NCBI GenBank assembly: GCA_021613535.1
Contig: CP075497.1
Coordinates: 496,001-560,000, forward strand
Source: Adineta vaga
Lineage: Eukaryota; Rotifera
Length of the DNA: 64,000 bases
Reading direction: 5' to 3'
In this document: positions 35,618 through 46,699 of the stretch, in pieces
How the letters are laid out: every line of letters begins with the position of its first letter
How positions within the stretch are numbered: position 1 is the stretch's first letter
Position numbers and translations under genes: made by a program
Notes under the pieces: model-generated
Told to the model about the DNA's origin: nothing
Databases searched by the model: none
What the model saw: the letters and a program-made list of their open reading frames with translations, nothing else

Positions 35618-36965
35618 TTAGTTCAATACAATGGAAAATTTATAAACTTGATCAAGATCTATAAAATAAATATTACCATGTTTATCCATTTGCATCTTTT
35701 GTGGCGAATGAAATGAAGATCTTTCAAAATAGTGTCCAAAACTAACAATCAATCTAGTTTGATTTGTCTCCATATTAAATTGAGATATAGTATATGCTTT
35801 TGTCTGAATGAAATAAAGATATCCATTACAATCCAATGTTATTCCCAAGACATTCGGTAAGTCTCCTATTATTGTTTTACCTTCGATTGTATTAACTTCC
35901 CACTGATTAATACGTTTATTTTTCCAATCAGCTACATATAATGTGAAATCATCAGTGACGAAGAATGTAATTGGATCATATACGTCAGTCGATTGTGTCG
36001 GTTTTTCCGTATTCTTTCCAGCAACAGCAATTCTTTCTGTATAATTTGTCGATGCTAACCATTTTATAATATAAAACCTTGTTCCAACATATATATTCAT
36101 TTCTTTATCCAATGTTAAGTGATGATAAAAGTATCCAAAATTATATTCACCTTGTTTACTAAGTAAAATTCTTCCAACATTTTCATTTTTCTTCCATAAA
36201 TGAACTCGATAGAAGCATTTACTTGATGAATTAATATGCGGATTTTGATCAAGATCCAAAATATACATATCTTCTGTACGAATATCAACAAATACAGATT
36301 GAGGTAAAATAAGTCCTTTACTAGCAACAGTAATTCCAATTGCACCTATTGTCGAATTATATGTTTCATTTAGGAAATATTTTTGTATTCGATTATTATT
36401 GACATCAGCAACATAGAAAGTATCATGAACATCATCAATAAATATATCTCTCGGGTTACATAAATTATGTTCACTTGGACTACATTGATCAAGTGGATTA
36501 ATAAATATAGTACCTAATTGATTCCATGTTGCATTTACAATTGGAATAGGACAAGATTTTGGTGAAAAACTTGTTTTTGTTTGTTTTGCTAAAACGTAAG
36601 ATTTAAATTATTATTTGTAAGAAAATTTTGATTTTACTTGTTGTTCTTGTTCTTGTCGTCTTATAGATTGTTGGTGATTGATTTATTGTTGTCACTCTTT
36701 CGATTATATTTTCTATTGTAGATGTCTGTGGTTCATTATATGATGAAATATTTTGATTTTTACTTATTAAAAATAATTTGATTGAAGTTATTAATAAAAG
36801 TATTGATAATAATATAATTATAGAACTAATTAGAATGCGTTTTTTTGTTAGAATAGAACATACGAATCTAATTACAGAATTATTGTTAGTACAAGAGAAA
36901 GAAAAAAATGAAGCGTTTGGAGTAGATAAAAATATTTCTGAATCTTCATCACTAGAATCTGTCAT
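35618..36965 (-). CDS. type II membrane protein with NHL-repeat propeller (member 4)
   Basis: Exon 1 36965-36638: acidic Ser-rich tail, TM (ILISSIIILLSILLLITSIKLFL), Thr/Ser stalk. Intron 36589-36637 (49 nt, phase 1). Exon 2 36588-35618: propeller beginning SPKSCPIPIVNATWNQ, then TFYVADVNNNRIQKYF, LYVADWKNKRINQW and IYFIDLDQVYKFS. The frame is open throughout. Same layout and same exon boundary as members 1-3 but more diverged, and inverted relative to members 2 and 3. Extracellular propeller of unknown ligand. Confidence 0.8.
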
Positions 36966-38013
36966 CTAAAATATCATAGAAAACAATAATTATCGAAATA
37001 TTTCAAATTAAACAAATTGTTCTCTAGAGTATTGTCTTCTCCTTTGATCATTTTTGTTATAATTTCATATGACATTTTGTAGTTGACAAATATTTTTATA
37101 AATATTTAAATTTTCCTTACTAAATTCCATAGGATATGTTTGTTTTTGTTCAAGAAATATGTCATTGTTGTCTAGTGAAAGTTATAAAAGTTGTGTGTTT
37201 ATTAGATTGTGATTATAGTTGAGAATGATCGTTTAACATCGAAAATTTCCATTAAATCTATATTCAACAGAAAACATAGTTCATAGTCTTAATATTATAT
37301 TATTCATGTCAAAACTCACTACATACGATCAGACCACCGTACATTGTTCGTGTTTAGTAAAATTCAGCTTTATCATATTGATAAATATTAAATTAATTTG
37401 AAAAACTTCAAATGAATTGCTTCTTCACTGTTTTAAGAATATTGATTGATATACAGTGTGCGCGTCTCACCATGTTAATGTAAATAAAATAAATTTATTT
37501 TCTTATAATCAATATAATTAATCGAATGACGATGTGAAAGAGAAAAACAAACTGAATTTTGGTAAATTATTTTTCAATGTATTACTCAAATCAAAGGAAG
37601 TAGATGTGATGTTTTCGCTACACCTGAATAAATCAACTTGAAAAATTTATCATTTAACGAAAAATATTTTTCTCCATCGACACATTCAGTATTATATGTA
37701 AAGGTTTTATGAAATAACATTGGCATACCATTCATTAATTGAAGAGATCATCGATAAAGAATGTTCATATATATTTACCATTCAATAGATTTTAGAGACC
37801 ATAATTTAAAAGTACTCAAGTGAACACTCATAAAATTTACGGATATTAATATTTTGTCGACAGATAAATATGGACCAAATGAATACTTATTAATAACTAC
37901 GAGAGTATGAGCAATGAAGAAATGGAAATTTCTTTACTCTAATATGTTTATTTAGTTTGTTCCTATTATTTATAGTATATTTTAAAAAGTAGTTTGTTGC
38001 CATTATTAGAATT
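36966..38013. other. intergenic between divergent genes
   Basis: Presumed promoter region of the NHL gene (minus) and the ART-like gene (plus). No coding potential supported. Confidence 0.4.
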
Positions 38014-38066
38014 ATTGGGTGTGGGTGGAGATATATCTGTTGTTCTTTCACACCCACACGCTCAAT
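38014..38066. repeat. G-rich palindrome, copy 4
   Basis: ATTGGGTGTGGGTGGAG ... CACACCCACACGCTCAAT, 53 bp, loop ATATATCTGTTGTTCTTT. Located about 280 bp upstream of the ART-like gene start. Confidence 0.8.
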
Positions 38067-38345
38067 TTATGCAGTTTTCTCTGTATTTAATGGTAAAAAC
38101 ACTTGCAAATGTTGATGCCTTCACAACAATGTGATTGACGATAGAACGGAAGAAAATTCTTCAAGGATTTTTATTTCTATTAAAAAAAACGATGAAAAAA
38201 ATCTTTTTTTTGCTAAGCAGAGCAACACTTTGTTGTTTGTTTTCATCGCAACATAAAACGAACGGTAAAAGAAAGAGAACAGAAGTGAAACTCTATATAA
38301 TCAGCAATTGTCAATCGTTTAAAACGATAAAAAAAGACAAAACAA

Positions 38346-40526
38346 ATGGGTGCCGGGAAATCAGGAAGTATACAAAATACCAATCAATCATCTACAACTT
38401 CGAAACATGATCCCGAACGACGTCGTATCAATATCCAAAACATTCGCAGTATCCGTATGATCTGTTTGTATAATAATACTGATAGTAAAAGCAAAGATTG
38501 GCAACAGGCTATTGCTGAAATGCAACATGCTGTTCATAATATTGTTACATTTTCGGATAGTGATCAATGTTTGGAATTTATTCGAAATGACGATATTAAA
38601 GTATGTGTAGTCATTTTCGGATCACTTGGACAGGAATTCATATCTCGCATACATGATATGTCTCAAGTAGATTCAGTTTTTATCTTTTCTGACAATAGAC
38701 CACGTGACGAACAATTGATTAAACTCTGGACCAAGATCAACGGTGTTTTCCGAGATGCAGCACCGATCTGTCGAGCACTTAAAAAATCAATTCAACAAAG
38801 TGAACAAAATACCATACCACTTAGCTTTTTACCTTCAACTATAGATTTGGATCAATTAGATTTGCCTTTCTTATATACTCATATTCTTAAGGAAGTCATA
38901 TTAACCAGTAGTTATGAAGAAAAACATTTAAAAGAATTCATTGATTATTGTCGTGAATTATTTGCAAACAATGAAGAAGAATTGAATGATGTTAAAGAAT
39001 TCGAAAGCAAATATCGTAATCAAACACCTATATGGTGGTATACCAACGATTGTTTTTTAAATCCAATGCTCAATTATGCATTACGAACTATGAATGCTGA
39101 GATGATAACATGTATAAGTTTTTTTATTGTCGATCTTCATCAACAAATCGTACAACTTCATCAAGAACAATATAAAAGTAAATCATCATCTTCTGCAATC
39201 TTTACAGTATATCATGCTCAAGGTTTAACCAAAGTAGATTTTGAACAATTGAAAAAAAGTCGAGGTGGATTGATTTCATTTAATAATTTTCTTTTGACTA
39301 GTAAAAATTCTAAGCATTCACTTAGTTTTGCTCAAGATAATGGAACAAAAGGTGATTTAGTGGGCGTTATGTTTATTATGAAAATTGATCCTTCTCAATC
39401 ATCAAGTATTCCATTTGCTTCTATTCGTGATGTTAGTCATTCTCATACAGAAGATGGAATTTTATTTTCAATGCCTACACTTTTTCGAATTAATGATATT
39501 AAACGATTAACTGCAAACAATCGAATTCAAGAAGTCAATTTAACTCTTATTAATGATAAAGATAAAGATCTTGCTGTCTTAACAAATTATATTCGACAAG
39601 ACAATACTCCTGATAAACAAGGATGGTTTCAATTAGGTTCAATTTTAATTAAAATGAATTATCTTGATAAGGCTGAACAATTCTATCAATTTCTACTTGA
39701 TCAAACAAAAGATGTGACTAAAAAAGCAGCTATTTATGATCAACTTGGTCTGATTAAAAATATTGAAGAAAAATATTCGGAGGCAATAACATTCTATGAA
39801 AAATCCATAGCTATCTATCAGAAAACTCCTCCTACCAATCAACTTGATTTAGCAAATTTATATTTTAGCATTGGTATAATTTATTCTAAAATGGATAATA
39901 CATCAAAAGCAATTTTATCTCATACAGAAGCTCTTAAAATTCGTGAACAATTCCTTCCTTCTGATCATCTAGATTTGGCTAAATCTTACGGAAATGTTGG
40001 TTTATTATGTGTCAGTTTGAATGATTATCCAGCAGCTATATCATATTTTGAAAAAGAACTTATAATTAATGAGAAAATCTTTCCTTCGAATCATCCTGGT
40101 TTAGTTGTGTGCCTCATGGATATTGGTATGCTAGCTTACAACAACGGTAATTATTCCAAAGCACTAAGTTCTTTTGAAAAAGCTCTTGAAATTCGTCAAA
40201 AAACACTTTCTCCCAATCATCTGGATTTGGCTGAACTCTACAATAATATTGGTTTAGTATATAATAGCATGTCTGATCATTCGAAAGCACTTTCAAATCA
40301 TGAGAAAGCTCTTGAAATTCGAGAAAAAGCATTACCTGAGAATCATCCTGATTTAGGTGCATCTTTCAATAATATTGGTGTTACATATGAAAACATGGAA
40401 AATCACGTAAAAGCTTGTTCATTTCTTGTACGTTCTATAGAAAATGGAGAACGTTCATTATCACCAGATGATCCAATTTTACAATTACGAAAAGACAATC
40501 TTGAACGTATAAAGGAAAAAATGTAA
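38346..40526 (+). CDS. ADP-ribosyltransferase-like pseudoenzyme fused to kinesin-light-chain-type TPRs
   Basis: Single exon, 726 residues. Same order as the gene at 28636: N-terminal alpha/beta domain (~30-160), ART-fold region (~215-400), then about seven TPRs (~420-710; YNNIGLVYNSMSDHSKAL and relatives). The ART fold is recognisable (GGLISFNNFL, GILFSMPTLFRI), but the catalytic Arg is His290 (VYHAQG instead of YRGQ) and the second Glu of E-x-E is Gly371 (Glu369-Asp-Gly371); Ser311 remains. It is therefore probably unable to transfer ADP-ribose and may bind NAD+ or act as a scaffold. The N-terminus MGAGKSGS fits an N-myristoylation signal (Gly2, Ser6), suggesting membrane association, which the active paralog lacks. 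Confidence 0.85.
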   Translation: MGAGKSGSIQNTNQSSTTSKHDPERRRINIQNIRSIRMICLYNNTDSKSKDWQQAIAEMQHAVHNIVTFSDSDQCLEFIRNDDIKVCVVIFGSLGQEFISRIHDMSQVDSVFIFSDNRPRDEQLIKLWTKINGVFRDAAPICRALKKSIQQSEQNTIPLSFLPSTIDLDQLDLPFLYTHILKEVILTSSYEEKHLKEFIDYCRELFANNEEELNDVKEFESKYRNQTPIWWYTNDCFLNPMLNYALRTMNAEMITCISFFIVDLHQQIVQLHQEQYKSKSSSSAIFTVYHAQGLTKVDFEQLKKSRGGLISFNNFLLTSKNSKHSLSFAQDNGTKGDLVGVMFIMKIDPSQSSSIPFASIRDVSHSHTEDGILFSMPTLFRINDIKRLTANNRIQEVNLTLINDKDKDLAVLTNYIRQDNTPDKQGWFQLGSILIKMNYLDKAEQFYQFLLDQTKDVTKKAAIYDQLGLIKNIEEKYSEAITFYEKSIAIYQKTPPTNQLDLANLYFSIGIIYSKMDNTSKAILSHTEALKIREQFLPSDHLDLAKSYGNVGLLCVSLNDYPAAISYFEKELIINEKIFPSNHPGLVVCLMDIGMLAYNNGNYSKALSSFEKALEIRQKTLSPNHLDLAELYNNIGLVYNSMSDHSKALSNHEKALEIREKALPENHPDLGASFNNIGVTYENMENHVKACSFLVRSIENGERSLSPDDPILQLRKDNLERIKEKM

Positions 40527-41130
40527 TTTTTATTTGTGAAGAAGAATGAATAATCTTTTTGGACCTTCAGATTTGTTTCTTATTTCCGAACTATCAAAGC
40601 GAGTTTGTCACTCTCAATTCGAGAATCGATAGAGATGAAAATATGATTTTGTTTCTTTGCATTTTCATATGTCTATAATCCTGTATAGCGAATATCGACA
40701 ACTATCTAAATTACTTTTTGTATAAAAATTATTCGATAGAAGAAACGAATAAAGATACCATTTTGTGCGTGTAAATCTTAGAACAAATTCCTATAAAACA
40801 AATATATCCTTGTAGTCTCTCATTTAAGTACATTATTCAAATTCTGAAGTTGGAAATTTATGGCCTTCGCTCTCAAAGAATTAATCGGATAAATCCGAAT
40901 CCAGATGCTGATAAGGGTGGATTAAATTTACTTTTCTTATCATGATAATCGCTATTTAAGTATTCATATATATATATGAAGTGCTTTTTTATCGTCGAAA
41001 ATAATGATAAAACAGTTGAATAAAAAGACTGCGTATTTCACTTCACTGACAACATATACAAAAACTTGATTTGAAAAATACATCTCATTCAAATTTCAAT
41101 TATACTTATTTTCACTTTTTTTGAAGTAAA
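40527..41130. other. intergenic, possible first exon at 41004-41035
   Basis: No clear gene. A short ATG-led exon at 41004-41035 (MIKQLNKKT) could splice in phase 2 to the following exon at 41134; weak support only. Confidence 0.3.
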
Positions 41131-41133
41131 TAG

Positions 41134-41662
41134 TTTGGTTCAGCCATCCGATGTAATCTACATCAACCAGACACAGCCCAAAAGTTCCAACTGCCTAATA
41201 CAAGCACAACGCTTCTATCGAAAGTTCCAGACTGTTTACACATTTATTCTTAATCCACCTACCGTTTATATTCAAATCCCAGGCCTCGTTTTCCCTTTTT
41301 ACCATCAAACGCCTTTGCTTTATCGTATCCGATATCAAGCTGTTTGTCGAATAGTGAATACACATATGTTCATGCGAATACGCGTGGACAATCATTTAAT
41401 AATCGGCGACAAGCTCACTTCAAATATGTCACATGGCGACGGTGCCGATGGCTCATTTCGTTCCAACAACGATACATATGAATGGTTTCATTGTTCAAAA
41501 ACTGATATAATTTATCTGTCAGGTGGCTTACATGTGGTCGATGTTGTAGCTAAAGGTGACGGAGTTGAAATATCGGGTGGATTTTTGACAGTGGAGCTGA
41601 CGCAGTATGAAGACGGAGCTGATATTAACATACCTGCGGTAAACTTGCCAGCATCAATTTGA
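41134..41662 (+). CDS. beta-rich protein of unknown function (terminal exon)
   Basis: Open frame of about 176 residues preceded by an AATAG acceptor rather than an ATG; the first in-frame ATG is deep inside, so an upstream exon is required (candidate at 41004-41035). The sequence alternates hydrophobic strands and turns (VYIQIPGLVFPFY, LLYRIRYQAVCRIV, HMFMRIRVDNHLIIGDKL, GLHVVDVVAKGDGVEISG), as in a jelly-roll or C1q/TNF-like sandwich. I do not recognise the family and no signal peptide is visible. Confidence 0.5.
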
Positions 41663-41740
41663 ATACATGTCTGTTTCTATACGATTACATAATATGTATA
41701 AGACTTACAATGAGATAATTCTTTTCTTGTTGCTTATGAC

Positions 41741-41799
41741 AAGTTGGATGTGGATATCTCCTCTTCTTTCACAACCACACCCTCATCCTTACCCTCAAG
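41741..41799. repeat. G-rich palindrome, copy 5 (degenerate left arm)
   Basis: AAGTTGGATGTGGATATCTC ... CACACCCTCATCCTTACCCTCAAG. Lies between the convergent genes ending at 41662 and 41826, within their likely 3' UTRs. Confidence 0.65.
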
Positions 41800-41825
41800 A
41801 TGTGTGTTAAATTCGCTTTTCTATT

Positions 41826-43243
41826 TTATGTAGAAAAAGATGTTCGTATAAGAACAAGAAGCAAAACAATTGTTGAAAATCTAAAGAAAGTGACATTTGT
41901 ACGACATGCAGACGAATTAATAATATCAGTTTCGAAACATTGAAATAGTGCAAGACTAATATTTTGAAATAGTTGATGAGTTTCTTTCGATCGATCACTT
42001 GGAACATTACCATCTCCATTAGTGAGAATAATCATCCCTAAATTATGCTTTTCATTGACCAACATCCAATGTAACGCACCTGGAAGTGAACCAGTATGAC
42101 CAATATATCGCCGTCCATCGCTCAAAGTCTGCCAATACCAACTGAGTCCAACTTTGATGGGCGATGTCTCTTCTGAATTGTTGGTTGCATCTTGTCCGAA
42201 GGGTGGAATGAGACCACCACCGACCACTATTTGCATTTCAGCAATTGATCGAGGACTGAGAAGAGAAGATCCATTGTTGATAAACATTCGAAGAAATACA
42301 GATAAAGAACGAGCAGACATGCGAAAGAGACCAGAAGGATAGACATTGAAGCCAAAGAAAGGAATGTATAGCCAAGTTGGAAAACTTTCCTGTCAAGAAA
42401 ATATAGATATTAATTCTAGAAATTATATTTTTGTACTTATACCAGCAACGGTGTCACATTTAATTGTGGCATTCCTTCTGTCCACGAACTGAGATGAGAC
42501 GCATTGAAAGCATAGGCATAATGCTTGACAAGCTCTTCTCTATTTTCAAAATCGGCTAGTCTAATACCTACTTTGTTGATATCGATATTAAGTGGTTGGA
42601 AAATTTTTTCTTTAACATATCTATCATAAGACATATTTGTCATCCGTTCAACGACTAATCCAGCTAGTGATGAACCATCATTCGAATAAAATGTCACACT
42701 ACCTGGTGGTTTTGGTAGCCAATGAGAACTATTCCAATTCACATTGGGCAACAATGTATCAGCTAATGTTGACTGTTCGAAAGCAACATCACCCGGGCGA
42801 TACAAGCTCAGTTGTAGATATTCATCTACAGCGATCGATGCTGAATGCGAGAGTAATTTACGCAGAGTAATCGAATGAGAAGGATACTTCGGATGAAAAA
42901 TACGATAACGTGATTCCGATAAGTATTGATTGATATCTGCATCGAGATCAACACGTTCCTCTTCAACAAGTTGCATGACAGCAGTAGCAATGAATGTTTT
43001 CGAGATCGAAGCCACACTAAAAATAGATTTTTCTACATCCATCATTTGTGGTGGAGAAAGAGATTGGTAGCCAAAACCTTGCTCGTAAAGTGTATGAGTA
43101 GCATTAATAACAATGATAACGGCTCCTGGAATATGAGACTTGTTCAACGACTCTTCGATCCACTGTCGATTTGGACAATTCATGCTTTTACCACCGCTAA
43201 CGATAAAAGCAAGGACAGCAATAGTTATTATTAAGCACGCCAT
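41826..43243 (-). CDS. secreted/GPI-anchored serine beta-lactamase-fold hydrolase (LACTB/penicillin-binding-like)
   Basis: Exons 43243-42443 and 42389-41826, phase-0 intron of 53 nt, 454 residues. All three catalytic motifs of class C beta-lactamase/esterase-like serine hydrolases are present: S79-x-x-K82 in VASISKTF, Y-S-N in VTFYSNDGSS, and the third motif H-T-G in YIGHTGSLPG. A signal peptide precedes (MACLIITIAVLAFIVSGG), and the extreme C-terminus is hydrophobic after a small-residue region (FFRFSTIVLLLVLI), as in GPI-anchored proteins. It likely acts as an extracellular esterase or peptidase; the substrate is unknown. Animal and bdelloid genomes hold many relatives. Confidence 0.85.
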
Positions 43244-43440
43244 TTTCTTTGTTCTGTTTTACAAATGATATTATCGTACTTTTCATGATATTTAATATAG
43301 GATAAGATTGTTTGCTTAGAAATTAGTAAAAGAAAATAGATAAAGCATGAGTAATAGCTTATTTTGTTAAAAACATTCATGTCGCGCGATCTTCACTATG
43401 TAGCCATATTCTATAGAACGGTTTGTAAAAAGCTGTAAAC

Positions 43441-43475
43441 GAGTGTGTGGGTGTGAAAGAAGAAGAGATACACCG
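43441..43475. repeat. half copy of the G-rich palindrome
   Basis: GTGTGTGGGTGTGAAAGAAG corresponds to the right arm plus loop of other copies read on the minus strand (CTTCTTTCACACCCACAC); the second arm is missing. Confidence 0.5.
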
Positions 43476-43538
43476 ACAACTTCAAAATATCCGTAACTGC
43501 CATGAAGTCAAATGTTGTTCGATCGACTGATATCAACT

Positions 43539-44225
43539 TTATTTGGATGTTTCTGGAATGGGAAACAACAAATGAGCACTATCATTAACTTTGACTAAAG
43601 ATATTCCATGTTGATAAAATAAAATCTCTGTAATGGCTGTATTCGCTTGTCCAATAATCCATGCATATCGAGGATTACTTTGAGTGTAATATTGTAATAC
43701 AGCTCGTATAAAATTGGCATGTGTAAAAATTACAATCGTGATTTCTCTTTTCTCGTTTAGACTTCGTTGTTTGGCTTGTTCAATATAGGGTTCTAAAAAG
43801 TCAATCGCACGTTTTTGTACCATTCGTAATGATTCACCTTCGGGTGGAATGAATTCAAAATGTAATTCGTTCATTTGTTTCATGACATCACTCGTATAAC
43901 ATAAGCAACGGCTCACTCCTTCCCAGTTGCCTTGTGATTGTTCTAAAAATGCACTCGAAAGAATTACTTTTGAGAAATCAATATCCATGATTTTCAAGAC
44001 AATTTCGGCTGTTTGTTTGGCACGTGTAGCCGTCGAGCATAAGACATAATCGAAGCTGGCATTTTGATATTTCAATCGTTTGCCAAGTAGAACAGATTGT
44101 TCATGTCCAAGCGGAGTTAATACACATGAAATATTTTGACCGCATAGAGTTTGTTTGGTTAGATTAGCTTCGGATTGAGCATGACGAATCAAACAAAGAC
44201 GTACTTGAGCATGTGTATCAGTCAT
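43539..44225 (-). CDS. histidine phosphatase (phosphoglycerate mutase-like)
   Basis: Single exon, 228 residues. Histidine phosphatase superfamily branch 1: the phospho-accepting His15 in CLIRHAQSEAN (RHA in place of the common RHG), the second Arg region LCSTATRAKQTAEI, Glu in LEQSQGNWEG, and the second catalytic His in IFTHANFIRAVL. It likely removes a phosphate from a small metabolite or phosphoprotein; closest in pattern to the cobC/PhoE/TIGAR-like enzymes, but the substrate cannot be read from sequence. Cytosolic, no targeting signal. Confidence 0.85.
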   Translation of the reverse strand: MTDTHAQVRLCLIRHAQSEANLTKQTLCGQNISCVLTPLGHEQSVLLGKRLKYQNASFDYVLCSTATRAKQTAEIVLKIMDIDFSKVILSSAFLEQSQGNWEGVSRCLCYTSDVMKQMNELHFEFIPPEGESLRMVQKRAIDFLEPYIEQAKQRSLNEKREITIVIFTHANFIRAVLQYYTQSNPRYAWIIGQANTAITEILFYQHGISLVKVNDSAHLLFPIPETSK

Positions 44226-44432
44226 TTGTCTAGAAAAGTCAAATAACGAATTGGCATTCGATCCGTTCCTTTTACAGAGAGCAGAAAAAAATCAAATGTT
44301 TCATGGGAAGAAATGAGTATAGGTCTTGCACACGAACAGTGTGGTGTGATATACGTATACGACGTATTTTCTGTCCAGATGTATGTCTTATCAATGAGAA
44401 AAAACGACGAAATCGATACTCTCAGTAGCACT

Positions 44433-44501
44433 ATCTTGAGGATGTGGGGGTGGATGTAAATGTAAAAAATACAGAAGAACCCTCACCCACATCCTCAAGA
44501 T
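44433..44501. repeat. G-rich palindrome, copy 6
   Basis: ATCTTGAGGATGTGGGGGTG and CACCCACATCCTCAAGAT form 69 bp with arms that match including the shared G-to-A/C-to-T change at the same arm position, i.e. compensatory pairing. It lies 207 bp upstream of the histidine phosphatase start. Confidence 0.85.
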
Positions 44502-44783
44502 ATCAAGAAAAAGACGACTAAAAAGAAATAAATGCAAAAAAAAACATTGAGCACGTGATACACGACATTAATTCTGTGTTGTTACGTTTTTTTTCTCCTT
44601 ATTTACTTCGACTGCAAACGCTATCGAGAAAGAAAAGAATCGTATCCAGTAAAAATAAAAACGGGGAATATCCAATTCGTGCATATTTTTATCACGTTGT
44701 CACAGTGTGACAGCCAATATAAAAATTTTAGAAATAAATCTTCGGCAAGCAGAATTCTATGTTGAAATGAAAACTTATGAATT

Positions 44784-44842
44784 CATCTTGAGGGTATGGG
44801 TATTAGCATTACATCTATCTAATACTCACACCCACACCCATC
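44784..44842. repeat. G-rich palindrome, copy 7
   Basis: CATCTTGAGGGTATGGGTAT ... CACACCCACACCCATC with loop ACATCTATCTAATACTC, shared with the copy at 16736. Confidence 0.75.
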
Positions 44843-45001
44843 TATATATTATTGAAATTTATTATAGAATTACTTTATTTATAGATAATTTTGTAATATA
44901 TTTTAGTTAATAAAATTCTTTTCCAGTATGCACCTGGAAGTTCTTTAGAAAGTATCTGTATGATGTTTGAATCTCAAATGTGTTGTTACAATTTTATTTA
45001 A

Positions 45002-45170
45002 GTAGGTAAAGTAAGCACTATATTTGAGTATTTCTTGTCCAGATTCGCCTGAGAACTTGTGTTGAGTCTAAAAATGATTGTACTGAACTCAGAAGTTAAT
45101 TCTCTATCAAACGATGCAGTTTTCGACATGGGTCACCGAGAGAAAAAATTGTCACCCACCCACCCTCAAG
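45002..45170. repeat. ~170-bp dispersed repeat, copy B
   Basis: Full-length match to 13143-13316, ending in CACCCACCCACCCTCAAG. Non-coding. Confidence 0.8.
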
Positions 45171-46690
45171 ATTTTCGTAATTTATTTCAAATGATTACGA
45201 GAGGAAACTTTCTGATTATAATAAGTTTATTTTAGATTTTATTATCTATTTATATATAGAAATATTTTCAACAATTCACAATAGTTTATGTGTATAATTT
45301 CTTTCTTATTTGATGATAGAATATATTCAAAGTATATTTGAAAAGTTGATTATTCATCATCGTTATTCCTATGTCATAATAAATATAAGATGTAAATCAA
45401 ACAATTCAGATAATCAAATGTTAAAAAAAGTTAATTTCCTCACTTATCTCCTTTAAAAGAATATAATTAAAATAAATTCTTGCTCAGAAATGATGATATT
45501 TTTTAATAATATTATCACATTTATATAAAAAGAAAAAAGTTTTTATTGTATTTTCAGTATTACTTATCATATTAAAGACTTCAAAGAACAAATATATATT
45601 GAAATTAAGAAAGCTTTCAGCGCGATTCAAAATGTGAAGCATGATTAACTCAATATTTTTATTTTTATGGAGTAGCTATAGCAACACTTCTCACTTATAC
45701 GATTTCTGACAGATCACTAAGGTATAGTGTCATTTAAGCGAAATTAACTATTTCCGAAAAGTACGATGACGAAAAACAAAATTTTGAGGATTTGTATTAA
45801 CATACTTTCCCTACGCGCACATTCTTCTTCAATATTTTGATAAGAAAAAAGACTTACACTTAAAAATCTGTTCACGCAAAGCTTTTTTTTGCTTTATTAC
45901 TTTTTTGCTCATATGACATCATATCATATAGAATTCATTTTATATTTTCATTATCAAAAGTTCTAATCATAGTTCTTAAATGCCTTTCTTCAATTATTGT
46001 TTATCATCGAATAAATGATTCAGTAACGAGAAAATATTTTCGATAAATCCATTACTAATTCGATATGAATACAAAGAAACAATTAAATTAGAATTTTAGG
46101 AAAATTAATAAAAGAAAATACCAAATCTCTATGAATACATTCGCAACTTTTCAGTATGCTAAAACAAGTGAAATATAATTGAAATAAAAAGTGTCTCAAA
46201 TTCTGAATCTTTCCATATTTTTCGGAAGATCTGTTAACTTTAATCTGATTACTCTTTCATATTCCTTAAAAATATCAAAGAAAAATTCTAAGCAACAAAG
46301 TATTATTAAGATGACTCAGTCAATATACTGATTCACATATCTATCATTAACCTACATTATGTTTTTAATTCAATAGATTCATCATATACATGCGAAAGAC
46401 AAAAAAATTCTATGATACAATTTTTTTAACAGAAAAGAAAGATAAACTGATGAATGAAAAATCATATTTATAAAAATAGAATAGAAATAAATGAAGCAGC
46501 ATGATTAATATGAGAAGACGTCATATAGATTTCATTTGTAAAATAAGTTATTTTACCGTAAAATTTACATTAATAATGTTGTTCATTAGAGTATTTTTTT
46601 CCTACTCTACACTTATCTTTGCATTAAAATATCATCGTTCTATCACATCATGTCTATGAGAGCGACTATAAGAAATATTTTTATCAACGC
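45171..46690. other. 1.5-kb AT-rich gene-free region
   Basis: Homopolymer-rich, no open frame with recognisable content on either strand, no palindrome of the local family. Confidence 0.45.
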
Positions 46691-46699
46691 ATTTTTTTT

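Noticed and set aside
38135-38410. Plus-strand open frame upstream of the ART-like gene
   Set aside because: Lys-rich low-complexity translation without motifs, overlapping the start of a well-supported gene in another frame.
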